Shown one piece after another: positions 51,556 through 62,538 of a stretch of 64,000 bases of DNA. This DNA comes from Chitinophaga oryzae (GTDB taxonomy: Bacteria; Bacteroidota; Bacteroidia; Chitinophagales; Chitinophagaceae): the NCBI RefSeq assembly GCF_012516375.2, contig NZ_CP051204.2, positions 5,890,001-5,954,000 on the forward strand, in the 5' to 3' direction. A program made the translations under genes and the position numbers. The notes beneath the pieces are model-generated. The model was given only the letters and a program-made list of their open reading frames with translations. It searched no databases and was not told the DNA's origin. The first letter of the stretch is position 1; the number at the start of each line of letters is the position of its first letter.

Positions 51556-54500
51556 ATGAAACCAATGTTCCTATGGGCTTTTAATAAAAGCCTCCATGGC
51601 GGGCTGCCAGGCATATTTGCTGCAGCGTTACTGCTCATCGCTGCCATGCCCGTATCTGCCACCTCTGCCAACCAGGAGAAGATAAACATCTCCCTGGAAA
51701 AAGTCAGCATTAAAACAGTACTGAAAACCATTCAGCAAAAGAGCCGGTACCGGCTTATTTACAACGACGACATCCTGCCGGAAAAACCGCCGGTGTCTAT
51801 CCATGCAGAAAATGCCTCTACAGAGCAACTGCTCTCCCGGGTCTTTGCAGGCACCACATTGCACTATACTGTGATGGACAACGACGCTATCGTCATTGCA
51901 GCCGGGAATAACGCTGCCAAAATTACCGGCACGGTTAGAAACGAACGCGGCGAACCGCTCATTGGCGTATCCGTAAAGGTAAAAGGCACCAGTATCGGCA
52001 GCATGACCAATGAAAACGGCCGGTTTGAACTGCAGGCCGCCGTAGGCGCCACGCTGGTATTCAGTTATGTAGGCTATGAACAAACGGAAGCAGTGAGCAC
52101 CGCCGATCCCCTCACCATCGTCCTGAAAGAAAGCGCCAGCGGCTTAAACGAAGTAGTGGTCGTGGGTTATGGCACGCAGAAAAAGACCTCCTCTACCGCG
52201 TCCGTGGCGGCAGTGCAGGGAAAAGAACTCGCCAAAGCCCCGGTCACCAACATCTCCAATTCGCTGGCCGGAAATGTGTCCGGCATCAGTATGCGCCCTA
52301 ACGGAGGCCAACCGGGAAGAGACAATCCCGATATACACATCCGGGGCATTGCCACCACGGGCAACAATGCACCGCTGATAGTAGTGGACGGCATCATCCG
52401 CAACAACATTAATGAAGTGTCGCCCAGCTCCATCGCCTCGGTCACCGTATTGAAAGACGCCGCCGCAGTAGCGCCCTATCGCTTAGGGGGCGCCAACGGC
52501 GTAATCCTTATCACCACCAAACGCGGGCAGACAGGCGTGCCCTCCTTATCGCTCAACGCGTATTACGGCTGGCAAACACCCACGTACTACCCTAAAATGT
52601 TAAACGCGCAGGACTATATGCGCCTGCGCAATGAAGCTTACCGCAATGAAAATCCCGGCGGCGCCCAACAACCTTTCGCGGATGATTTCATTAATACGTA
52701 CGCGGAGCTGAATGCCAAAGATCCCGACAAATATCCCATCAGCAATACGAAAGACCTGGTACGCATGCATGCGCCCATTCAAAACTACAACCTGCAGCTA
52801 AGCGGCGGCAGCAAAGCAGTACGCTATTATGCCGGCATCGGTTTTCTTAAACAGGATGGGATGTTTGCCCCGATCAATTACAGACGATATGATTATAACG
52901 TCAATATGGAAGTCAGCGCCACGCCCACTACCACCGTATCGCTGACGCTCATCGGGGCCATTCAGCAAACCAACAGCGTAGACGCAGCCACCACGCCGGG
53001 CCAGCTGTTCCGCAGCGCATATAAACTGATCCCCATCACCAACCTTTATTACAGTAACGGGCTCTGGGGCGAATTTGCCGGCAACTCACCGGTAGGCATC
53101 CTCAAAGCAGGTTACTCCCACCGCAATGCCACGTCCCTCCTCACCACACTGGCGGTGGAACAACAACTCCCGTTCATTAAAGGATTAAGCATTAAAGGGA
53201 CTTTCAGCTATGATCCCAACGACTTTACCGTTAAAGGGTGGCATACGCCGTTTTACTTTTATTCACAGAATACGGCCACTACCCCCTACACCTATACGAA
53301 ACAGATCTCCACGTCGGAAGGAAGCGCCGCTCCATATACCTGGCTGAACCAGGAGTATTCCAAAAACCAGTACTTCACCTATCAGGGGTATCTCAACTAT
53401 CACAACAACTTCGGTAAACACGATATCACCGGCCTGCTGGTGGCAGAAGCCCGCAGAAACGACTCTACCGGCTTCTCCGCCCGGCGCAACAACTTCGCGG
53501 TAAACATCGACGAGCTGGGCATGGGCAGCTCCAATAAAAATGATTTTGATAACAACGGTTCCACGGTGACAGGCAGTCAACTTGGATTTGTATACCGCCT
53601 CGGCTATAGCTACGACCATAAATATCTTTTTGAAGCGGCCGGCCGTTATGATGGTCATTACTACTTCGCTCCCGGTAAACGCTGGGGGTACTTTCCTGCA
53701 TTTTCCGCCGGGTGGGTGATCTCAGAAGAAAACTTCCTGGCAGACCACCCTTCCGCCCTGAGCCACCTTAAACTAAGAGCTTCGTGGGGGAAATCAGGCA
53801 ACCTCGCCGGCGCCGCATTTCAATACCTGAACGGCTACAACCTGTACGGCAACGCGTATGCTTTTGGCAACGGCAATATGGTACAGGGTTCCAACATCAC
53901 CCGGGAGGCCAACCCCAATATCACCTGGGAGATATCCACCAAAACAGACATAGGGCTGGACGCCTCTTTCTGGAAAGGGCTGATTACCGTGGAAGCTGAT
54001 TATTTTCATGAAAAACGAACAGGCATGCTGTTGCCTCCGGCTGTGACCGTACCGGTAGAATACGGCCTGAACCTCTCAGATGAAAACGAAGGTATCATGG
54101 AGAACCATGGCATCGAAATTGCCGTGGGCACGCACCATCGTTTTTCCAATGGCCTGGAAGTAAACCTGAACGGCAATTTCAGCTATGCCAAGAACAAAAT
54201 GATACAGGTGTTTGAAACCGCCGCCACCCGCAATAATCCCAACCGCGCCAGAACAGGCAGGCCCACCGGCACCCAGTTCGGCTATCATGCACTGGGATTG
54301 TTCTCCCTCGCGGATGATAAAAACAACGATGGTATCATTAACAGCGACGATGGCTACAACGTCACCCAGTTCGGCGTGCTTCACCCCGGCGACATCCGCT
54401 ATGCAGACATCAGCGGACCGGATGGAAAGCCCGACGGAAAAATAGATTCCTATGACGAAACCGTGATCGGTAACCCGGTATATCCTTTCATCACCTATGG

Positions 54501-54963
54501 CTTTACGCCCAGCGCCTCCTGGAAAGGATTCGACCTGAGCCTGTTTTTCCAGGGATCTGCGCTCGCCAGCCTGAACATCCGCGGGTTTCAGACCGTCCCT
54601 TTCAACAACAACAACAGTAATTCGGCGTATGAATATTATAACAACCACTGGACACCTCAAACACCCGACGGAAAATACCCGCGTGCTAACCAGTCGCCCT
54701 ACGCCAACAACACACAAAACTCCGATTTCTGGATGATGAAAACAGGCTATCTCCGTCTGAAAACAGCCGTGCTCGGATACACCCTTCCCGCCGGCATTTC
54801 CAAAGCGGTGAAGATGCAGCGCCTCCGTTGTTATCTATCCGGACAAAACCTCCTCACCTTCAGCAAAATGAAATTCATGGACCCGGAAGTAGGTTACACC
54901 GACCTGGAGACAGCCTATCCTAACCAAAAGGTATTTGTTTTCGGACTAAACGCCACTTTTTAG
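51556..54963 (+). CDS. SusC/RagA-family TonB-linked outer membrane protein with STN domain
   Basis: The 1135-residue receptor has a signal peptide (about residues 10-36), an STN domain (about 40-115: INISLEKVSIKTVLKTIQQKSRYRLIYND), a carboxypeptidase-regulatory-like domain (ITGTVRNERGEPLIGVSVKVKGTSIGS), a plug (VVGYGTQKKTSSTASVAAVQG) and a barrel. The plug signature reads AVAPYRLGGANGVILITT rather than the usual IYGSRGANGVI, a variation seen in some glycan transporters. It should import xyloglucan-like oligosaccharides together with SusD. The pair is followed by xyloglucan-active enzymes. Confidence 0.93.
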   Translation: MKPMFLWAFNKSLHGGLPGIFAAALLLIAAMPVSATSANQEKINISLEKVSIKTVLKTIQQKSRYRLIYNDDILPEKPPVSIHAENASTEQLLSRVFAGTTLHYTVMDNDAIVIAAGNNAAKITGTVRNERGEPLIGVSVKVKGTSIGSMTNENGRFELQAAVGATLVFSYVGYEQTEAVSTADPLTIVLKESASGLNEVVVVGYGTQKKTSSTASVAAVQGKELAKAPVTNISNSLAGNVSGISMRPNGGQPGRDNPDIHIRGIATTGNNAPLIVVDGIIRNNINEVSPSSIASVTVLKDAAAVAPYRLGGANGVILITTKRGQTGVPSLSLNAYYGWQTPTYYPKMLNAQDYMRLRNEAYRNENPGGAQQPFADDFINTYAELNAKDPDKYPISNTKDLVRMHAPIQNYNLQLSGGSKAVRYYAGIGFLKQDGMFAPINYRRYDYNVNMEVSATPTTTVSLTLIGAIQQTNSVDAATTPGQLFRSAYKLIPITNLYYSNGLWGEFAGNSPVGILKAGYSHRNATSLLTTLAVEQQLPFIKGLSIKGTFSYDPNDFTVKGWHTPFYFYSQNTATTPYTYTKQISTSEGSAAPYTWLNQEYSKNQYFTYQGYLNYHNNFGKHDITGLLVAEARRNDSTGFSARRNNFAVNIDELGMGSSNKNDFDNNGSTVTGSQLGFVYRLGYSYDHKYLFEAAGRYDGHYYFAPGKRWGYFPAFSAGWVISEENFLADHPSALSHLKLRASWGKSGNLAGAAFQYLNGYNLYGNAYAFGNGNMVQGSNITREANPNITWEISTKTDIGLDASFWKGLITVEADYFHEKRTGMLLPPAVTVPVEYGLNLSDENEGIMENHGIEIAVGTHHRFSNGLEVNLNGNFSYAKNKMIQVFETAATRNNPNRARTGRPTGTQFGYHALGLFSLADDKNNDGIINSDDGYNVTQFGVLHPGDIRYADISGPDGKPDGKIDSYDETVIGNPVYPFITYGFTPSASWKGFDLSLFFQGSALASLNIRGFQTVPFNNNNSNSAYEYYNNHWTPQTPDGKYPRANQSPYANNTQNSDFWMMKTGYLRLKTAVLGYTLPAGISKAVKMQRLRCYLSGQNLLTFSKMKFMDPEVGYTDLETAYPNQKVFVFGLNATF

Positions 54964-54987
54964 ATTCATCCTGTCAAACAAACTATC

Positions 54988-56772
54988 ATGAAGCGATATA
55001 TCACTCTTTTGCCCGTGGCCGTATTGTTGCTCAGTATCCTGTCGTGCAAAAAGGATTTCCTGGAGAACACCGATAAGACCAAACTCACTGACGACATGCA
55101 GTGGAGCAGCGAAGGTAATGCCGACCTTTTCCTTAACGATATCTACAGCGCCTTGCCCAACTACTGGAACCAGCCGGAAAACCTGGACAATTTCACCGAC
55201 GACAACGATGCAGGTTTCTACTATACCTCCTATAACTGGAAGCAGGGCATTGTGGAAGCCTCCTCCAACGACTATACGATATGGGGCGGCATCACCGGTT
55301 CCGGCGACCTGACCAACTGGCCCGCCATCTTCACCAACATCCGCAAATGCAATACGTTCATCGCGGCGGTACGAAATAATGCAAAGAATTTCTCTCCCGA
55401 ATGGCTGAACAAACGGCTGGACGAAGCCCGGTTTATCCGCGCCTTTTTTTACAGCGAACTGTGGATGCACATTGGCGGGCTACCGATCATTACCGCGCCC
55501 GCAGAAAGGCGGTCAATGGACAGCGCCGCTATCTATACTCCCAGGAGCACCTTTGCGGAAACGGTGGATTTCATTACTTCACAACTGGATTCCATCGTGA
55601 AAGATGGACACCTGCCGCCCAAATACAACAAAGGAGATGCTGACGCCGGCAGGGCCACCCTCGGCGCCGCCCTCGCACTGAAAGGATGGGTGGAGCTGTA
55701 TGCTGCCAGTCCCGCCTTCAACGACGCACAGCCCGCCGCAGGCAACGACCCTCACAAAGTGGCCGGCTACAATAACTACGATGCGCAGCGGTGGGCCAAA
55801 GCCGCCGCCTCTTTCAAACTGTTCATCGACCGCTATGGCAACGGCAGGGCATACGAGCTGTTCCCCGATCCCTCCGCCATCTGGTACGAAGCCAATGAAT
55901 ATCACTCCGAAGTGGTGTGGGACAGGCAGGTAGTGGCCAATACGATGGGGTCATCTTTTGAACAATACGGCGGCCCCGTGTGGATCAACGGCGCCTACTA
56001 TACATGGGGCAACTACTGCCCCACCCAGGAGCTGGTGGACCAGTTTTTTATGGCTAACGGGAAACCCATCACCGACCCCTCCTCCGGCTATGATCCGCAG
56101 CGCCCCTACATCGGACGGGAGAAACGCTTTTATGACTGGATCGTGTATGACGGCGCTCCCTATAAAATGACATGGATGGACAAAGGCGATACCATATACA
56201 CCCGCATCGACAAAGTACGGCCGTCCAAAAACCAGATAGACTTCGGAACAGATGACGTAGGCAACACCGGATACTACTTTAAAAAGCGGCTCAACCCGCT
56301 GGTGCGGCCCGGCGGCGGTGCGGTAAGCGGCGCCAACTTCATTTATTACCGCTACGCCGAAGTGCTGCTGGGCTACGCAGAAGCACAAAACGAAGCCGCA
56401 GGCCCTGACGCCTCCGTGTACGCCGCGATCAACCAGGTCCGCAAAAGAGCCGGCCTCCCGGACCTTGCCCCGGGGCTCTCACAAGCGCAAATGCGGGCCG
56501 CTATCTACCAGGAAAGAAGAGTAGAGCTCTGCTTTGAAAACAAGCGTTTTTATGATATCATCCGCTGGAAAACCGCTAATACCGTCATGAATGTGGACAA
56601 GCATGCCATGAAGATCAGCAACACCGTGCCCAATAACAACACGGGCGTATGGAAATACGAAATTGTGCCGCTGAACCACCCGCATGTGTTCACCCGGAAA
56701 ATGTACCTGAACCCGGTACCACAGGATGTTATTGACCGAAACCCCAGGATTGTGCAGAACCCCGGATACTGA
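54988..56772 (+). CDS. SusD/RagB-family nutrient-binding lipoprotein
   Basis: A 594-residue lipoprotein (lipobox ILSC, Cys20). It has SusD hallmarks: DFLENTDKTKLTDDMQWSSEGNADLFLNDIYSAL, WLNKRLDEARFIRAFFYSELWMHIGGLPII, YRYAEVLLGYAEAQNEAAGPDASVYAAINQVRKRAG (about 450-485), and the C-terminal MYLNPVPQDVIDRNPRIVQNPGY. It binds the glycan at the outer surface and feeds SusC. It follows SusC by 24 bases and is separated from the GH74 gene by a 300-base stretch with a strong hairpin. Confidence 0.93.
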   Translation: MKRYITLLPVAVLLLSILSCKKDFLENTDKTKLTDDMQWSSEGNADLFLNDIYSALPNYWNQPENLDNFTDDNDAGFYYTSYNWKQGIVEASSNDYTIWGGITGSGDLTNWPAIFTNIRKCNTFIAAVRNNAKNFSPEWLNKRLDEARFIRAFFYSELWMHIGGLPIITAPAERRSMDSAAIYTPRSTFAETVDFITSQLDSIVKDGHLPPKYNKGDADAGRATLGAALALKGWVELYAASPAFNDAQPAAGNDPHKVAGYNNYDAQRWAKAAASFKLFIDRYGNGRAYELFPDPSAIWYEANEYHSEVVWDRQVVANTMGSSFEQYGGPVWINGAYYTWGNYCPTQELVDQFFMANGKPITDPSSGYDPQRPYIGREKRFYDWIVYDGAPYKMTWMDKGDTIYTRIDKVRPSKNQIDFGTDDVGNTGYYFKKRLNPLVRPGGGAVSGANFIYYRYAEVLLGYAEAQNEAAGPDASVYAAINQVRKRAGLPDLAPGLSQAQMRAAIYQERRVELCFENKRFYDIIRWKTANTVMNVDKHAMKISNTVPNNNTGVWKYEIVPLNHPHVFTRKMYLNPVPQDVIDRNPRIVQNPGY

Positions 56773-56782
56773 GTGAAGATCA

Positions 56783-56833
56783 CCACCATGCAAAGAAGTT
56801 GCAGGGTATTCCTGCAACTTCCTGGCATGGTGG
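56783..56833 (+). terminator. two-tier hairpin after susD
   Basis: An outer 9-bp stem (CCACCATGC / GCATGGTGG, 56783-56791 and 56825-56833) and an inner 10-bp stem (AAGTTGCAGG / CCTGCAACTT, 56796-56805 and 56811-56820) are joined by a 4/4 internal loop. No U-run follows. It could protect the susCD mRNA end or attenuate reading into the GH74 gene. Confidence 0.6.
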
Positions 56834-57076
56834 ATAAGGAAAAGTTATCCTTTCATCCTGTTTCCAATACACAAGTCGCGGATTTAAACAGCGCCTGCAA
56901 CATTTCCCATCGTAATATGCAACATTTGAGCCCCCTTCCTCAAAGAAGATTTTCATAGTTTTAGCGCATTCAACCGAGAGAACGATTTCCCGTTATGAAA
57001 AATACGCCTGGCAGCTCCCGCCGCTGTAGCCGGTATTATAGCCAAAATATAGATTTTACCTAAACCACTCCACTTT
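56834..57076 (+). other. intergenic region before the GH74 gene
   Basis: About 240 bases (part of the 300-base susD-to-GH74 gap). A -7-like TAGTTTTA at 56956-56963 (seven of eight to TAnnTTTG) may start a separate transcript for the enzyme genes. No small gene is visible. Confidence 0.35.
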
Positions 57077-59872
57077 ATGAAAACCAAACTTCTCACACCA
57101 TTTAAACAAAAGGACCCATGCCTTTTTGTTTTCAGACATTGTAGCTCCTCCGGGATACTTCCGCAGCTCCTGAAAAAGGCGCATGCCCTTCTTTGCCTGC
57201 CTATCATATTTATGCTGCTCCTGGGCTACGCAGTAAAAGCCCAAAACGCGGCCGGCTATGTCTGGAAGAACGTAGCTATTGGCGGCGGCGGATTTGTTTC
57301 CGCGATCATCCCGTCCAAAACCACGCAAAACCTGGTTTATGCCCGGACAGATGTGGGAGGCGCCTACCGCTGGAATGCTTCCACTTCGAGCTGGGTGCCC
57401 CTGCTGGATTGGGTCTCGGACAATGAAACCGGCTTCCTCGGCGTCGAGTCTCTGGCCATCGACCCTCAGTTACCCAACAGGGTATATATGCTGGCAGGGA
57501 TCTCCTATTTCAACAACGGGAAAACGGCCATTCTCCGATCTGACGACTATGGCAATACCTTTACCATCACAGACGTCACCTCGCAATTCAAGGCACATGG
57601 CAATGGCATGGGGCGGCAAACCGGTGAAAAGCTGGCAGTAGACCCGCACAACAGCAACATTCTGTACTGTGGCACCCGGTGGAATGGATTATTCAGGAGC
57701 ACCGACGCCGGCGCCAGCTGGAGCAGGGTAAGCTCACTGAACATCACCACTACGCCCAATGAAAACGGGATCAGTTTTGTGGTTCTGGACGGAAGCAGCG
57801 TTTCCGGCGGCATTACCCAAAGGATTTTTGTGGGGGTGTCGCGCAGCGGCAGCACCAACCTGTACCGAAGTGATAACGGCGGACAGTCGTTTACTGCTGT
57901 TTCCGGTGCTACCACCACCTTTATGCCCCACCGGGCAGCTTTGGCCGGCAACGGCGCCCTGTATATCACTTACGGCAACGGTGCAGGGCCGCATGCGCAC
58001 TGGTCCCAGCCGGAACCCATGGACAACGGACAGATCTGGAAGTACAATATTTCCACAGGTGCATGGACCAACATTACCCCTGCCGGCTTCAACAGAGCAT
58101 TCGGAGGCATCAGCGTTGACCCGAACAATTCTAACAGGATCGTGGCTTCTACGATCAACACATACATGAACCAGAATGGCGCCTGGGGCGACCGGATGTT
58201 CCTGAGCACCAACGGTGGCGCAAGCTGGACAGACGTGGTAGACCGTGGATTTACCATGGACCCCGACGGCATTACCTGGGTAAGCGGGCATGCCATCCAT
58301 TGGGCCGGCTCCATCGAGTTCGATCCTTTCAACACAGAAAGGGTTTGGGTTACTTCAGGCAATGGTATTTTTGTAAATGATAACATCAGCACCAGCGGCA
58401 CCTGGCGATTTGCCGTAAAAGGACTGGAAGAAACTGTGCCGCTCGGCCTGGAAAGTATTCCCAATGGCCCGGTGGTATCCGTTATCGGCGACTACGATGG
58501 ATTCAGGCATACCACCAATGTCAGTCAATACGCCCCTATTCATCAGCCGCAGATGGGGACCACTACCGGATTGGCAGTAGCTGCACAAAATACCAACAAA
58601 ATCGTTCGTGTCGGAAACGCTATGTATTATTCCAACGATATGGGATTAACCTGGACCCAAAACAGCATGAACGGCACGCAGGGACAGGTGGCGTTGTCCG
58701 CTAACGGCAATACCGTCCTACATTCCCCGAAGGAGTCTTCCGTTACCTACCGGTCTACTAATAACGGATCGTCCTGGTCTGCCGTAAGTGGTTTAAGCTT
58801 CAATGAAGCGCGGCCGGCAGGCGATCCTGTCAATTCCAATAAGTTCTATGCGTACAATCCCGGGAACGGCGCCGTGATGGTGAGCACCAACGGCGGATCT
58901 TCCTTTTCACAGGCCGCCACAGTGGCGAGCGGCGGCTCCAAAATCATCCGGCTGGCCCCCGGGAGGGAAGGCCATGTGTGGATAGCGCTGAACAATGGAG
59001 GGCTGGCACGTTCCACCAACTCCGCGCAATCCTTTTCGACCGTGAGCGGCGTCAGCTATTGCGGAGCCGTTGGTTTTGGAGTAGCCGCTCCCGGGGCAAA
59101 CTATCCTGCGATTTACATTTGGGGGACCATCAACAACAGCAGAGGCGTTTACCGCTCAACAGACCAGGGAGCTTCGTGGGTCCGCGTGAATGACGATGCG
59201 CATGAATATGGCGGTCCGGGTAACGGACAGTTCGTGCAGGGAGATATGAATGTCTTCGGAAGGGTATATATGAGCACCGCAGGCAGAGGCATTGTCTATG
59301 GAGACGCCGGCTCCGCCACCTGCACACCTTCAGCCATTACACCATACACCCAGGTCAACAACGGGACCTGGCAGCAGACAGCCAATGCTTCTTTGGCGGC
59401 AGGCGGTAGCGTACGATTGGGCCCTCAGCCCGTACAGGGCGGATCGTGGAGCTGGAGCGGGCCGAATAATTTCAGCGCTGTTACGAGGGAAATAGCGATT
59501 TCAAACATCCAGTCCAACCAGGCAGGCAGCTATGTGGCCACCTATACCAACAGCGAAGGATGTCAAAGCACACAGACCTTCAGTATCACCCTGACCAGCG
59601 CCGCCAAAGCTGCAGCGACAGCCGGTGTTACCGAAGACGCCATCAGCCTGTATCCCAACCCGGCCAATGCGGGCAGGTTCACGATCACGCTTCCGGACAT
59701 TCCGGACAATGTGATCATCAGCATCTGGGACGATCAGGGCAGAATACTTTATGAAAAGAAAGCCTTCGGCGGTAAAAAGATAGACGTCGATTCGGGACTG
59801 AAGCCAGGGTTTTACCTGGTAAGGATCAATTCGACAACATATCATCTCACAAAAAAGCTCATCATTCATTGA
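57077..59872 (+). CDS. GH74 xyloglucanase with type IX sorting domain
   Basis: A 931-residue enzyme: a long N region, then a signal helix (about 38-55, ending VKAQ); two seven-bladed beta propellers at about 60-750 built of BNR-type repeats (RSTDAGASW, SDNGGQSF, STNGGASW, STNNGSSW); an Ig-like domain (about 755-845); and a C-terminal type IX sorting domain (about 858-931: ISLYPNPANAGRFTITLPD ending KKLIIH). The GH74 catalytic pair is Asp92 in YARTDVGGAYRW and Asp472 in VIGDYDGFRH. It should cut the beta-1,4-glucan backbone of xyloglucan and be secreted or cell-surface attached. It lies between susD and an acetylesterase gene. Confidence 0.9.
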   Translation: MKTKLLTPFKQKDPCLFVFRHCSSSGILPQLLKKAHALLCLPIIFMLLLGYAVKAQNAAGYVWKNVAIGGGGFVSAIIPSKTTQNLVYARTDVGGAYRWNASTSSWVPLLDWVSDNETGFLGVESLAIDPQLPNRVYMLAGISYFNNGKTAILRSDDYGNTFTITDVTSQFKAHGNGMGRQTGEKLAVDPHNSNILYCGTRWNGLFRSTDAGASWSRVSSLNITTTPNENGISFVVLDGSSVSGGITQRIFVGVSRSGSTNLYRSDNGGQSFTAVSGATTTFMPHRAALAGNGALYITYGNGAGPHAHWSQPEPMDNGQIWKYNISTGAWTNITPAGFNRAFGGISVDPNNSNRIVASTINTYMNQNGAWGDRMFLSTNGGASWTDVVDRGFTMDPDGITWVSGHAIHWAGSIEFDPFNTERVWVTSGNGIFVNDNISTSGTWRFAVKGLEETVPLGLESIPNGPVVSVIGDYDGFRHTTNVSQYAPIHQPQMGTTTGLAVAAQNTNKIVRVGNAMYYSNDMGLTWTQNSMNGTQGQVALSANGNTVLHSPKESSVTYRSTNNGSSWSAVSGLSFNEARPAGDPVNSNKFYAYNPGNGAVMVSTNGGSSFSQAATVASGGSKIIRLAPGREGHVWIALNNGGLARSTNSAQSFSTVSGVSYCGAVGFGVAAPGANYPAIYIWGTINNSRGVYRSTDQGASWVRVNDDAHEYGGPGNGQFVQGDMNVFGRVYMSTAGRGIVYGDAGSATCTPSAITPYTQVNNGTWQQTANASLAAGGSVRLGPQPVQGGSWSWSGPNNFSAVTREIAISNIQSNQAGSYVATYTNSEGCQSTQTFSITLTSAAKAAATAGVTEDAISLYPNPANAGRFTITLPDIPDNVIISIWDDQGRILYEKKAFGGKKIDVDSGLKPGFYLVRINSTTYHLTKKLIIH

Positions 59873-59888
59873 CAATACCTCCATTTAC

Positions 59889-59914
59889 GGGAATGCTTCC
59901 TGTGAAGCATTCCC
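59889..59914 (+). terminator. rho-independent terminator after GH74
   Basis: A perfect 11-bp stem (GGGAATGCTTC / GAAGCATTCCC) with a CTGT loop is followed by the U-rich ATTTCTTTCTT. It lies 17 bases after the GH74 stop. Confidence 0.75.
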
Positions 59915-59948
59915 ATTTCTTTCTTCAGAAAACTATATATTTAACCAC

Positions 59949-61352
59949 ATGATTAAAAAACACCTCTTTTACGGATTTCTTCTTTTTCTGCTGCTGCCCA
60001 CCGTACTCCACGCCGCTATCAGGTTACCGTCTCTCGTTGGCAGCAACATGGTATTACAGCAAAACGACAGCGTCACTATCTGGGGCTGGGCCAATCCGGC
60101 GGAGAAAATAACCGTTTATACAGGCTGGGACAACAAAACACTTACTACCACCACGGGCGGAGATGCGAAGTGGGCCTTGAAAGTGCAGACACCCGCCGCC
60201 GGAGGGCCTTATGAGATAAAACTGAAAGGCGCTAACGAGATTGTACTGAAAAACATCCTGATCGGTGAGGTATGGTTATGCTCCGGGCAGTCGAACATGG
60301 AATTCAGCTACTATAACGGTGTCCGGCAAATAGCAGCGGAACTGCCTGTATGCAGCAATCCCAATATCAGATTTTTCAACATCCCGAAAACTACGGCCAC
60401 ATCTCCGCAGGACGACTGCCCGGGGACCTGGGAAGTGTGTGACAGCAACAGCCTGAAGCCATTCAGCGCGGTGGGCTATTTTTTCGGGAAGAAACTACAG
60501 CAGTCGTTGGGCGTACCGGTGGGACTTATCAACGCCAGCTGGGGCGGTACGCCGGCAGAAGTATGGGCGCCGGAGCATCTTGTAACGGACCAGCCACAAC
60601 TGTCGGCAGCTGCCGCAAAGCTGTCCCCGGCTGCCTGGTGGCCACATCAGCCCGGTTATGCCTATAATGCGATGATAGCACCCCTTCACCATTACAATAT
60701 AAAGGGAGTGATCTGGTACCAGGGAGAAGCCAATGTGAAAACCGCGGCCACTTACGCCCCGCTGTTCACCGGCATGATACAGTCATGGCGTGAAGCCTGG
60801 CACAAACCCATTCCCTTTTATTATGTTCAGATAGCGCCCTTCACCTACGATAAGGAAAATGAGGCCGCCCTGCTCCGTGAGGCGCAGGCACACAGCAACG
60901 TGCTTGCCGGCACCGGAATGGTAGTGGTATACGACGTGACAGACAACGTAAAGGACATCCATCCGCAAGACAAAAAAACTGTCGGGGACAGGCTGGCCAA
61001 TTGGGCACTCGGCGAGAACTACGGTAAAAACGGATTTACCTGGAAAAGCCCCGCATTCAAAGAAATAAGCATCAGCAAAAACAAAGCAATGGTCCGCTTC
61101 AGCAGCGTTCCCACTGCTCTCCGGATCAATGGAAAAACACCGGCAGCACTATACATAGCGGGCGCCGATAAAGTGTTCTATGAGGCTTCCGCAAAGGTGG
61201 AAAAAGATGTACTGGTTGTATGGAGCAGTAAAGTAGAAAAGCCGGAATCGGTGAGGTACGGTTTTTCCAATACGGCCATCGGCAATATCTTCTCTTCGGA
61301 AGGCTTACCTGTCGCACCTTTCCGCACCGACAACTGGCCTGTTACGCAGTAA
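59949..61352 (+). CDS. SASA-type acetylesterase, likely acts on O-acetylated glycan
   Basis: The 467-residue protein has a signal peptide (about 1-22) and the sialate O-acetylesterase fold: catalytic Ser115 in LCSGQSNMEFSY, WGGTPAEVWAPE, GVIWYQGEANVK, and the Asp/His pair in DIHPQDKKTVGDRLA. Some members of this fold (family CE20) remove acetyl groups from xyloglucan. Its position right after a GH74 xyloglucanase supports that role here rather than sialic acid, and no sialic acid genes are visible. It lies 76 bases after GH74, beyond a terminator. Confidence 0.85.
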   Translation: MIKKHLFYGFLLFLLLPTVLHAAIRLPSLVGSNMVLQQNDSVTIWGWANPAEKITVYTGWDNKTLTTTTGGDAKWALKVQTPAAGGPYEIKLKGANEIVLKNILIGEVWLCSGQSNMEFSYYNGVRQIAAELPVCSNPNIRFFNIPKTTATSPQDDCPGTWEVCDSNSLKPFSAVGYFFGKKLQQSLGVPVGLINASWGGTPAEVWAPEHLVTDQPQLSAAAAKLSPAAWWPHQPGYAYNAMIAPLHHYNIKGVIWYQGEANVKTAATYAPLFTGMIQSWREAWHKPIPFYYVQIAPFTYDKENEAALLREAQAHSNVLAGTGMVVVYDVTDNVKDIHPQDKKTVGDRLANWALGENYGKNGFTWKSPAFKEISISKNKAMVRFSSVPTALRINGKTPAALYIAGADKVFYEASAKVEKDVLVVWSSKVEKPESVRYGFSNTAIGNIFSSEGLPVAPFRTDNWPVTQ

Positions 61353-61417
61353 ACGAAAGGAATATCAGCACAAACTAAAGAGGCGGCCATGTTGTCAATA
61401 ACCGATAACGTTACTGG

Positions 61418-62335
<918 letters not shown>

Positions 62336-62538
62336 TTATAACGAGGATTTCAGAGCGCCCTTCGCCATCTTTTTTCAGGACACCTCCCCATGACGACGGC
62401 GTGTAGTTGATAAACCAAACTTACTCCGAAATATTTACCAAATTTTTAGGTTAATAGGACTTTCTTTTATACAAAACCGACTATTTACTGCTTATTTTTA
62501 TAACAAAGCGCAAGACGATCGTTTATTAAATATTCCAC

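Noticed and set aside
59949..61352. Sialic acid degradation role for the acetylesterase
   Set aside because: No sialidase, sialate lyase or transporter is visible; the neighbour is a GH74 xyloglucanase, so glycan deacetylation fits better. GH74 BNR repeats can look like a sialidase but the catalytic pair is GH74-like.
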